NCBI GenBank assembly: GCA_001770935.1
Contig: MESI01000061.1
Location: forward strand, 1 to 64,000
Source: Burkholderiales bacterium RIFCSPLOWO2_12_FULL_61_40
GTDB lineage: Bacteria; Pseudomonadota; Gammaproteobacteria; Burkholderiales; Burkholderiaceae_C
Direction: 5' to 3'
DNA length: 64,000 bases
Shown here: in pieces, positions 18,236 through 25,955 of the stretch
Layout of the letters: each line of letters starts with the position of its first letter
Numbering within the stretch: position 1 is the first letter of the stretch
The notes under the pieces: generated by a model
Database searches by the model: none
Seen by the model: the letters and a program-made list of their open reading frames with translations, nothing else
Told to the model about the DNA's origin: nothing
Program-made: the position numbers and the translations under genes

Positions 18236-19617
18236 TCGGTTTTATAGCAGCCACAGCGATATTGACGCTGTTGGTGGTCGCCTGGATGGCACGCGCGCTG
18301 TTGCGCCCCACAACGGAAATCGGGGTTTCCAGTCAACGGTTGAACGCGGCTATCTACCGCGATCAACTGCAAGCGCTGGAACGTGACCTGGTCCGCGGAA
18401 CGATCAGTCCGCAGGACTATGCGTCCACACAAGACGAACTGAAGCTGCGTCTTTTGGACGACACTGAAGAGACCCCTTCAAGCCCGTCGATGCGGGAAAC
18501 TGGTTTTTTGACCGCTAGGCGCACTGCAGCCGCAATTGCGTTGGCACTCCCCCTGGGTGCCGCAGGCATGTACTGGTGGCTGGGCAATCCGTCAGCGATT
18601 GATCCTTTGGCAACGCGGACTGCCAGCAATGAAAAAGTCATCCAAATGGTTGACACACTGGCTGCGCGTCTAAAAGCCAATCCCGACAACCCCAAGGGTT
18701 GGGCCATGCTGGCGCGTTCCTACAAAGTCATGGGACGCTGGGAGGAAGCCGAACAAGCCTTTGCCAATGCCGGTGATGCTGTCAACACGGACGCGGATTT
18801 GCTGGTTGAATATGCCGATTTGCTTGCCACGCGTGCAAATAGCATCGAAGGAAAACCCCTGGAACTGATCAATAAGGCGCTCCTGGCGGAACCCAAACAC
18901 CCCACAGGTCTGATGATGTCTGGCATTGCGGCTTATCGTCGCTCCGATTTTTCGACCGCAGTGGTGCAATGGGAAAAACTGTTGGCCGTGCTCGAGCCGG
19001 GCTCACCCGATGCCCAGCAAATTGAAGCGGATATTGCGGACGCGCGCGCCAAGATGGGGTCACCTGCTTTAAACCAGGTTAAGCCACAAGGCACAAAGAC
19101 CCAGACCGGCGCCGACGCCAATACAGGTCAGCTGCCGCCGATCGATTCCGGTTCCGGGGGGCCGATGACCCAGGAAAAAATCAACCAGATGGTTGAACGT
19201 CTGGCGAAACGTCTGGAGTCCAACCCGCAAGACCTGGCTGGCTGGGCGCAGCTTGCGCGGGCCTACAAGGTGCAAGGTCGTCTGGCTGAGGCGGAACAAG
19301 CTTATGTAAAGGCAGGAAAGCTGGTTGAAAGTGACGCCAGCTTACTTGCCCAATACGCAGATCTGCTGGCCATGCGTGCGGGCAATAAGCTTGAGGGGCG
19401 GCCGCTGGTGCTGGTGAACAAGGCGCTTGCATTAAATCCCAAGCACCCCATGGCCCTGATGATGGCGGCTTCTGCCGCATACCGGCGCACCGACTATCCG
19501 CAGGCCATCTCCTATTGGGAAAAAGTACTTACAGTGCTGGACCCCGGTTCAAGTGATGCATCGCAAGTCAAGGCCGAAATCGCAGATGCCAAAGCCAGGG
19601 CCGGATTGGTTCAGTAG
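18232..19617 (+). CDS. ccmI: CcmI, TPR apocytochrome chaperone with duplicated module
   Basis: 461 aa. Two N-terminal membrane segments flank a cytoplasmic loop, followed by a periplasmic TPR region that binds apocytochrome C-termini. The TPR region is present twice: about residues 140-282 and 310-460 share the same order of blocks (WAMLARSYKVMGRWEEAEQA / WAQLARAYKVQGRLAEAEQA; PKHPTGLMM / PKHPMALMM; AAYRRSDF / AAYRRTDY; LEPGSPDAQQIEADIADA / LDPGSSDASQVKAEIADA), joined by a Thr/Gly-rich linker. The last gene of the operon; apbE is convergent. Confidence 0.92.
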   Translation: MIGFIAATAILTLLVVAWMARALLRPTTEIGVSSQRLNAAIYRDQLQALERDLVRGTISPQDYASTQDELKLRLLDDTEETPSSPSMRETGFLTARRTAAAIALALPLGAAGMYWWLGNPSAIDPLATRTASNEKVIQMVDTLAARLKANPDNPKGWAMLARSYKVMGRWEEAEQAFANAGDAVNTDADLLVEYADLLATRANSIEGKPLELINKALLAEPKHPTGLMMSGIAAYRRSDFSTAVVQWEKLLAVLEPGSPDAQQIEADIADARAKMGSPALNQVKPQGTKTQTGADANTGQLPPIDSGSGGPMTQEKINQMVERLAKRLESNPQDLAGWAQLARAYKVQGRLAEAEQAYVKAGKLVESDASLLAQYADLLAMRAGNKLEGRPLVLVNKALALNPKHPMALMMAASAAYRRTDYPQAISYWEKVLTVLDPGSSDASQVKAEIADAKARAGLVQ

Positions 19618-20655
19618 CTAGGCGCCGCGCACCAGGCGCCGGGCCATGCCGGGCGAAAGCCACAGGCTGTTGTCAGCATCAACAATCAATGCATCCAGTC
19701 CGTGAATTTGCTCCACCCAGGCGCGCCCTTCTTTGGCGCCTGCCACCATAATGGCGGTCCCAAGCCCATTGATGGCGTCAAGCTGTGTACTGATCAGTGC
19801 AACGCCGTGCGGTCCGTGGGTCGGATAGCCTGTCTTGGGGTCAAGTATGTGGTGCAATCGCTTGCCACCTTGCATCACAAAGCGCTCGTAGTCACCTGAG
19901 GCGGCTATGAAGCCCTCATTCAAAGTCACCGCGCCGAGCAACTTTTCAGGCTGCCGTGGGTCACGCAAACCGATGTGCCAGGGACGGCCATTGAGTTGCC
20001 CGGCCACCAGCACATCACCGCCGCCGTTAAGCATCGCATTGGATATTCCCAGGCGTTTTATTTGCTGCATGCCGGCCTGCAAAATGGGAAGCTTGGCAAT
20101 GCCGCCCAAGTCCAGACGCATTCCTCGTTTTGCCAAGTATGCCGTGCCCGCGCTGGTATCCAGAACCAAGCCATTCTTTTGACCAACCAGGCTCAATTGC
20201 GATGCAACTTGCTGCGCTGTGGGGATGCTTGAATGGCGAGCGCCAAAATCCCAACCACGCAAGGAGCCGACCGTCGCGTCAAAACGTCCTGCGCTATTTT
20301 GTGCGGCCAGACGCGCCATCTGAAGCACCTGCATCAATTCTGGAGGAACTGGCACAGGCTGCACCCCGGCAGCCAGATTAATGGCATTGAGCGCACTGGT
20401 GCTGTGGAATCGGCTCATCATGTCCGCTAAACGGACCATTTCTGCGAACGCCGCCTCAGCGGCGAGTGGCAGCGCCGAAACGTCGCTTCCTTGAAGTGTC
20501 AGGTCCACCCGCGTCCCCATCAAAGTCCGGGAGGACTGGTAAACGTCCACGCTGGCCTGCGCCGGTGCAATCACCAAGCCGCAAGCCAGCAGGGGCAAAG
20601 CAAATACCACTTGGCGGCGTCTGAACTGTATGGGGGTAGTGCTGGGTGAACGCAT
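19618..20655 (-). CDS. apbE: ApbE-family FAD:protein FMN transferase (NosX-type role)
   Basis: 345 aa periplasmic flavin transferase that covalently attaches FMN to a Thr of target proteins. Family motifs: RTLMGTRVDLTL, FDATVGSLRGWDFG, LDLGGIAK, NGGGDVLVAG, HHILDPKTGYP, and INGLGTAIMVAG. The N-terminus (FRRRQVVFALPLLACG) looks like a twin-arginine or Sec export signal. ATG 20655 was chosen over the longer frame (20838), which runs back into the cytochrome gene. Next to nosZR it very likely flavinylates NosR, the role of NosX elsewhere. Its stop abuts the ccmI stop. Confidence 0.9.
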   Translation of the reverse strand: MRSPSTTPIQFRRRQVVFALPLLACGLVIAPAQASVDVYQSSRTLMGTRVDLTLQGSDVSALPLAAEAAFAEMVRLADMMSRFHSTSALNAINLAAGVQPVPVPPELMQVLQMARLAAQNSAGRFDATVGSLRGWDFGARHSSIPTAQQVASQLSLVGQKNGLVLDTSAGTAYLAKRGMRLDLGGIAKLPILQAGMQQIKRLGISNAMLNGGGDVLVAGQLNGRPWHIGLRDPRQPEKLLGAVTLNEGFIAASGDYERFVMQGGKRLHHILDPKTGYPTHGPHGVALISTQLDAINGLGTAIMVAGAKEGRAWVEQIHGLDALIVDADNSLWLSPGMARRLVRGA

Positions 20656-20675
20656 GATTTTTCGCAAAAAATAGG

Positions 20676-21062
20676 TCAGCGGGATTGATCCACCATGTAG
20701 GCAACTGCAGCCTTGATTTCGTCGTCGGTCAGAGCCGGACTGCCACCACGCGCCGGCATCTGTCCCTTGGCGCCTGTGAATCCTTCCGTTGCATGCTTTA
20801 GCAAAACGTCGTTGCCCTGGGCAATGCGTGGAGCCCAATCCGCCTTATCGCCGGGCTTGGGTGCACCGGCAACGCCTGCTGCATGGCACAGCGCGCATGT
20901 CTTTCCAAAGACGGACTTGCCAACCGTGTTCTCTGCTACAGGTGCAGGTGCGGGAGCAGCAGCGGGTGCGGGCGAAGCAGCAGGTGCAGCGCTGTCTTTT
21001 TGCCCGCAGGCAGCCAATAGTGCCAAGCTCAATGAGGCCAGCAAGGCGGTGGATTTGTTCAT
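20676..21062 (-). CDS. Cytochrome c5-like lipoprotein
   Basis: 128 aa; lipobox LAAC (Cys19), a long Ala/Pro linker (about 25-42), then a c5-type heme domain with CALCH at 56-60, APKPGDKADWAPR and the Met-ligand region GQMPARGGSPALTDDEI. It is probably tethered in the periplasm and passes electrons, plausibly to NosZ, which is divergently encoded 239 bases away. apbE starts 20 bases downstream, so the two form one short minus-strand unit. Confidence 0.88.
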   Translation of the reverse strand: MNKSTALLASLSLALLAACGQKDSAAPAASPAPAAAPAPAPVAENTVGKSVFGKTCALCHAAGVAGAPKPGDKADWAPRIAQGNDVLLKHATEGFTGAKGQMPARGGSPALTDDEIKAAVAYMVDQSR

Positions 21063-21173
21063 GGGTTCTCTCCAAAAAAATAATTGAATTCAGCCGTAGC
21101 AAAAGTCGGAAAACCGATATTCATACGCCACACGCATTATCGGCCGAATGAATTTGAGTTTTCCCGAAAATTC

Positions 21174-21187
21174 CTGATCTGCGTCAA
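21174..21187. promoter_or_regulatory. Candidate FNR/Dnr-type box upstream of nosZ
   Basis: CTGATCTGCGTCAA matches TTGAT-n4-ATCAA at 8 of 10 positions and has the TGA-n6-TCA core. Its centre is about 121 bases before the nosZ ATG, so a class II promoter would start transcription near 21222, with AT-rich AATATT near 21211 in the -10 area. It could also serve the divergent cytochrome gene. Seen by eye, not scored. Confidence 0.5.
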
Positions 21188-21242
21188 GGAAGAAGTTGTG
21201 CATTTCAATCAATATTCCCGCTGCCAAAAAAGTAAGGCAACT

Positions 21243-21296
21243 CCCATCAAAACCTAGGGATTCCCTGGTCTGATCGGGCCCATCAAAACTAGGATC
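21243..21296 (+). repeat. Direct repeat in nosZ leader
   Basis: CCCATCAAAACCTAGGGAT (21243-21261) recurs as CCCATCAAAACTAGGATC (21279-21296), 36 bases on. The second copy contains the nosZ ribosome-binding site (AGGA, 21291-21294); the first contains an AGGGA plus the palindrome AGGGATTCCCT. Confidence 0.65.
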
Positions 21297-21301
21297 ACAT
21301 C

Positions 21302-23221
21302 ATGAGTCAAGACGAAAAGCTGACAACCTCTGCGCGGACGGGTATCGGACGCCGTAGTTTCATCAACACTGCCGCCATCGCCAGTTTGGCAGGCGTGGTG
21401 GCCTGCACTGAAAAGCCCGGAAACGCCGCAGCACCTGCGGCTCCCGCACCGACCGCTGGTGGTCATGATGCCGGGAATGGTACCCATCTGAAACCGGGTG
21501 AGCTAGACACCTATTACGGCTTGTGGAGTGGCGGCCACAATGGCGACATGCGCGTATTGGGCTTGCCTTCCGGTCGTGAAATTCACCGCATTCCCTGCTT
21601 TGTGCCAGACGCGCTGGTTGGCTGGGGTATTACCAATGAATCCAAGAAGGTCATGGGCACCAAGGCTGACGGCAGCTTGAAATACACCGTAGGCGACACC
21701 CACCACACGCACGCGTCCTATAAAGATGGCAACTATGATGGCCGCTACGCGTTCATCAATGACAAGATCAACGCACGTATCGCCCGCATTCGCCTGGACT
21801 ATTTTGTCTGCGACAAGATCACTGAACTGCCCAATGTGCAGGGTTTCCACGGAATATTCCCAGACAAGGCCGACCCCGTCGATCCCAAGATCAACTACAC
21901 CACGCGTGTGTTCTGCGGCGGTGAATTCGCCATTCCGGTTCCCAATACGGGGACAGACGACGGCAGCAAGTACCGCTCACTATTCTCCTGCGTGGACGCG
22001 GAGAGCATGGAAGTGCGTTGGCAAGTCATGATTGATGGCAATTGCGATTTGGTCGCAACGTCCTACGATGGCAAACTGGCGGCCACCAACCAGTACAACG
22101 TGGAAAATGGTGTCCACTACGAGGACATGATGTCCGCCGAACGCGACGCCTGCCTGTTCTTCAACGTAGCCCGTATCGAACAGGCCGTCAAAGATGGCAA
22201 GTTCAAGACCTACGGCGACTCGAAGGTGCCAGTCGTGGACGGCTCACATGACGCCAACAAGGATCCCAAGACCGCATTGACCGCTTATGTGACAGTGCCC
22301 AAGAATCCCCACGGCGTCAACGCCAGCCCCGACGCAAAATACTTCATCTGCGCAGGCAAGCTTTCACCCACCGGCACCGTGATTGAACTGGCCAAAGTGT
22401 TGGACTGGTTTGATGGCAAGCTGGAAAAGCTGGACTCCGCCATCGTCGCCGAAGTCGAACTGGGCCTGGGCCCGCTGCACACCGCCTTTGACGGCCGTGG
22501 CAATGCGTACACCACGCTGTTCCTGGACAGTCAGGTGGTCAAATGGAATGTTGAAGCTGCAATCAAGTTCCACGCAGGCGACAAGAGTGCGAAGTACGTA
22601 GTAGATCGCCTTGATGTCCAATACCAGCCCGGCCACTTGAATGCCTCGCAGTCCGAGACCCGTGCCGCCGACGGAAAATACCTCGCCGTAGGCTGTAAAT
22701 TCTCCAAGGATCGCTTCTTGCCGGTCGGCCCCTTGCATCCTGAAAATGAGCAGCTTATCGACATTTCAGGCGAAAAAATGGTCTTGCTGGCGGATCACCC
22801 CGTACGTGGTGAACCCCATGATTTCATTATTTTCAAACGCGATTTGGTGCGACCCAAACAGGTGTACACCTTGGAAGAGTTTCCGTTGGCAATCAAGGAT
22901 CCCAAAGAATCCGGCGTATTCCGCAACGGCAAGAAGGTCACTGTCAAGTTGACTTCTCAAGCCCCGGCATTCAGCATGCGCGAGTTCAAGCTCAAGAAAG
23001 GTGATGAAGTCACCTTGATTCTTACCAACCTGGACAAGGTGGAAGACTTGTCACACGGTATTGCCATTCCCAAATACAACGTTCAATTTGTCGTCAATCC
23101 GCTGGAGACCGCTTCGGTCAACTTCGTGGCCGACAAACCGGGTGTATTCTGGCTGTACTGCACCAACTTCTGCCATGCGCTGCACTTGGAAATGCGCACG
23201 CGCATGGTTGTCGAAGCGTGA
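21302..23221 (+). CDS. nosZ: NosZ, nitrous oxide reductase (clade I)
   Basis: Periplasmic copper enzyme reducing N2O to N2; 639 aa. The N-terminus has a twin-arginine motif (GRRSFINTAA, Arg17-Arg18) and then VVAC at 32-35, a lipobox-like cysteine followed by an Ala/Pro/Gly linker. The body is the seven-bladed CuZ propeller (DTHHTHASYKDGNYDG, FCGGEFAIP, NPHGVNASPDAKY, GPLHTAFDGRGNAYT) followed by a cupredoxin CuA domain with CTNFCHALHLEM near residue 617. The Tat signal indicates clade I. ATG 21302 has AGGA eight bases upstream. A hairpin follows the stop. Confidence 0.98.
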   Translation: MSQDEKLTTSARTGIGRRSFINTAAIASLAGVVACTEKPGNAAAPAAPAPTAGGHDAGNGTHLKPGELDTYYGLWSGGHNGDMRVLGLPSGREIHRIPCFVPDALVGWGITNESKKVMGTKADGSLKYTVGDTHHTHASYKDGNYDGRYAFINDKINARIARIRLDYFVCDKITELPNVQGFHGIFPDKADPVDPKINYTTRVFCGGEFAIPVPNTGTDDGSKYRSLFSCVDAESMEVRWQVMIDGNCDLVATSYDGKLAATNQYNVENGVHYEDMMSAERDACLFFNVARIEQAVKDGKFKTYGDSKVPVVDGSHDANKDPKTALTAYVTVPKNPHGVNASPDAKYFICAGKLSPTGTVIELAKVLDWFDGKLEKLDSAIVAEVELGLGPLHTAFDGRGNAYTTLFLDSQVVKWNVEAAIKFHAGDKSAKYVVDRLDVQYQPGHLNASQSETRAADGKYLAVGCKFSKDRFLPVGPLHPENEQLIDISGEKMVLLADHPVRGEPHDFIIFKRDLVRPKQVYTLEEFPLAIKDPKESGVFRNGKKVTVKLTSQAPAFSMREFKLKKGDEVTLILTNLDKVEDLSHGIAIPKYNVQFVVNPLETASVNFVADKPGVFWLYCTNFCHALHLEMRTRMVVEA

Positions 23222-23273
23222 TGTGACAGGGTGAGTCCGGCGGCGCGTGGGCAGCAACCCCACTGCCGTCATG

Positions 23274-23299
23274 CAAACGCCGCCCTGTGGCGGCGTTTG
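23274..23299 (+). terminator. Hairpin between nosZ and nosR
   Basis: An 11-bp perfect stem, CAAACGCCGCC / GGCGGCGTTTG with a CTGT loop, followed by only a short T-rich tail (TTTAG). It ends 18 bases before the nosR start, so it may attenuate or stabilise the transcript, not end it. Confidence 0.65.
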
Positions 23300-23317
23300 T
23301 TTAGAATGGTTTAGTCT

Positions 23318-25948
23318 ATGAACATGCGATACCAAAAATGGGCGGCCAGGGTGGATTTCTACCTGGTCGCATTTTTTATGCTGCTTGCCGTATGGGCGGG
23401 CGGTGCGAACGCGAACTCTGGCTCCTATGAGGCTGCACTGCCTGCAGAACTCAATACTGCCAAAAATTTGTGCGCCATGGTGCCTTGTGCCGAAGTATTT
23501 CCCGGTGCCAAGAGCTTTTCCGAGCGCATGGGACAGCCGCCCTATGTAGAGGCCTATGGTGCCCCTGAAGGTGAAAAGAAAAAACTGCTGGGCTACGTCA
23601 TGTTGTCCACGGACATCACAGACACCCCGGCGTACTCGGGCAAACCAGTGATCACACTCATTGGCATGGATACCCAAGGTCGCTTTGTCGGTACCAAAGT
23701 GCTCAAACACTCCGAACCCATCCTGCTGTTGGGCATCCCGGAATCCGCTTTATTGAACTTCAATAAGCAGTACATCGGCAAATCGGTGACCGACAAGATT
23801 GAAGTAGGCCAGTCACGTCCCGATGAAGGGGTACTGGGTGTGGATGCAATTTCGGGCGCTACCGTGACGGTGATTGCACAAAACCAGGTCATGGTGACCT
23901 CGGGCACTGCGGTGGCGCGTCAGGTTGGAATTCTCGCACCCACGGTGCGTATTCCAGCGCGTTATGCCGTTAGTGGTCAGCGCCTCAGTTGGGCGCAACT
24001 GGTCAAGCAAGGTGGCGTTCAGCGCCTGCTGGTCAAGCCTGAACAAGTCGGCCAAGATCGCAGTAGTGTGCCTTTTATTGAACTGTGGTTCGGCGATCTC
24101 AATCACCCGGATGTTGGCATCAGCCTGTTGGGTGAAAACAGTTGGAATAACCTGCGCTTGCGGCTTAAAGAGGGTGAACACGCTTTTTTTATCATCCGCA
24201 CCGCAGGCATTGAATCGTTCAAGGGTTCAGGGTTTGTACGCGGCGGTATCTACGACCGCGTGCAGGTCAAACAGGGGGCGGATTCCTTTACCTTTCGTGA
24301 TTTGGACTATGTGAATTTGTATGGTTTGGAAGCCGCTGGTGCTCCCGTATACAACGAATCGGCCATTTTCGTGATTCGTGCCCAAGCTTTCTCACCAGCG
24401 TATCCCTGGAAACTGGCGTTTCTGGGCAATCGGGTAGACCGGGCCACGGGGACTCGCAGCTTCACCACGTTCGAGGCCAAGTACTGGATGGACGCCGACT
24501 TGCTGGAGGGTGGGCGCCCTGAGGTAGAGGAAGCGGCCGCCCCATGGGTGCAGGTGTGGAAAACCCGCGCCGTCGGGATTGCCTTGTTTGCCGTGCTGCT
24601 GATTGCAGTGGCCACGGTATATGCCTTCCGGGAAACGCTGACACGCCGTTCCACGCACAAAAACAAGTGGCCGGTGAATATTTTCAAATACAGCGCCTGG
24701 GCCTTGAGTATCGGTTTTGTCGGTTTTGGCGTCATGGCCCAGCCATCAATCACACAGGTGCTGACCTGGTTCCACTCCTTGCTTTTCCAGTGGACCTGGT
24801 CGCTTTTTCTATCCGACCCCTTCATTTTCCTGTTCTGGATTTTCATCATCCTGACGGTGTTTCTGTTTGGCCGGGGTCTGTTCTGCGGCTGGATGTGTCC
24901 TTTCGGATCTCTCTCCGAGGCGATGTACAAGGTGGGGGGAATGATAGGACTGAAGCGTTTTCAGGGTCATTTACCGCGCCATTGGCACGACCGGCTGAAG
25001 TGGGTCAAGTACGCGATATTTTTTGGACTACTGACCATCTCCATGTTCTCCATGGGGTTGGCGGAAGTGCTGGCCGAGGTTGAGCCTTTCAAAACCACCT
25101 TTCTGGTCGGCATCAGCAACCGTGCCTGGCCCTATGGCCTGTTTGTGTGTGTGCTGCTGGGCATGTCCCTCTTTATCGAACGCCCCTACTGCAAGTACAT
25201 CTGCCCACTGGGTGCGGCACTGGCTATGCCCAGCACGTTCCGCTGGTTTGGCCTGCGCCGCAAGCAAGACTGCAACAGTTGCAAAGCTTGCGCCGTAGGC
25301 TGCGGTTCGCTCGCCATAGATGCAGCCGGACGCATTGACCACCGTGAATGCCTGCACTGCCTGGACTGCATGGTGCTGTATACCGACGTCAAGGGCTGCC
25401 CCCCCTTGGCGAAGGAGCGCAAACGCCGCGAGCGCCATGGGCTGGAAATCACGCCGATTGGCCGCGATGGGTACTTCTTTCCTATCCATCCGGTGGAGCC
25501 CGATGCCAAGCCCAACACAGGGCCGGATCCCCGCATGCCCACCGACCCGGCGACTCCCCCGCACAAGGCCGACGCCAAGGGCCTGAAGTGGATCTGGCTG
25601 GAACTACGTGACCATTTGTGGCCCTGGAGTGCCGAAGGCTGGGCTTCCCAGCGTGCCTTGCAGGTAGCGGGTTTTTCACTCGCCTTGGCCGCTACTGTGG
25701 CCTGGGTGCTGGTTGGCACCGGCAGAATTTCAGAAACTGCCATCATCGGCTGGTGGTTTGGCTGGAGTGTGTACGAGGTACTGATTCGGCTATCGGGGCG
25801 CCGCTATGTAAAAGACGGCCCATGGTGGCAAGACAATTACCGCTATGCCAGCGTGATGGACATGTTGTGTTATGTGGGCTTCAAGAACCTTCTTATTGGC
25901 GCAGCTTTGTTCCTGTCACTCAGAGCGCTTGGTCTGGTGATGGGATGA
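23318..25948 (+). CDS. nosR: NosR, FMN-binding polyferredoxin membrane protein
   Basis: 876 aa; needed for N2O reduction in vivo, thought to supply electrons to NosZ. Order: N-terminal membrane segment or signal (about 12-28); periplasmic FMN-binding domain with flavinylation motif SGATVT near residue 180; membrane segments from about 417; CGWMCPFGS and CKYICPLGA (CX3CP) motifs; then two [4Fe-4S] cluster motifs, CNSCKACAVGC and CLHCLDC. After about residue 735 there is an extra 130-140 residues with a proline-rich linker and hydrophobic segments (VAGFSLALAATVAWVLVG, LLIGAALFLSLRALGLV), making it longer than the usual 700-780 aa. apbE nearby would flavinylate it. Confidence 0.95.
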   Translation: MNMRYQKWAARVDFYLVAFFMLLAVWAGGANANSGSYEAALPAELNTAKNLCAMVPCAEVFPGAKSFSERMGQPPYVEAYGAPEGEKKKLLGYVMLSTDITDTPAYSGKPVITLIGMDTQGRFVGTKVLKHSEPILLLGIPESALLNFNKQYIGKSVTDKIEVGQSRPDEGVLGVDAISGATVTVIAQNQVMVTSGTAVARQVGILAPTVRIPARYAVSGQRLSWAQLVKQGGVQRLLVKPEQVGQDRSSVPFIELWFGDLNHPDVGISLLGENSWNNLRLRLKEGEHAFFIIRTAGIESFKGSGFVRGGIYDRVQVKQGADSFTFRDLDYVNLYGLEAAGAPVYNESAIFVIRAQAFSPAYPWKLAFLGNRVDRATGTRSFTTFEAKYWMDADLLEGGRPEVEEAAAPWVQVWKTRAVGIALFAVLLIAVATVYAFRETLTRRSTHKNKWPVNIFKYSAWALSIGFVGFGVMAQPSITQVLTWFHSLLFQWTWSLFLSDPFIFLFWIFIILTVFLFGRGLFCGWMCPFGSLSEAMYKVGGMIGLKRFQGHLPRHWHDRLKWVKYAIFFGLLTISMFSMGLAEVLAEVEPFKTTFLVGISNRAWPYGLFVCVLLGMSLFIERPYCKYICPLGAALAMPSTFRWFGLRRKQDCNSCKACAVGCGSLAIDAAGRIDHRECLHCLDCMVLYTDVKGCPPLAKERKRRERHGLEITPIGRDGYFFPIHPVEPDAKPNTGPDPRMPTDPATPPHKADAKGLKWIWLELRDHLWPWSAEGWASQRALQVAGFSLALAATVAWVLVGTGRISETAIIGWWFGWSVYEVLIRLSGRRYVKDGPWWQDNYRYASVMDMLCYVGFKNLLIGAALFLSLRALGLVMG

Positions 25949-25955
25949 TGCCGGC

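Noticed and set aside
18232-19617. Tandem DNA repeat or array in the ccmI region
   Set aside because: The repetition is at protein level (two TPR modules) with diverged DNA; no CRISPR-like short repeats and spacers. No CRISPR array or tRNA/rRNA gene was recognised anywhere in the window.
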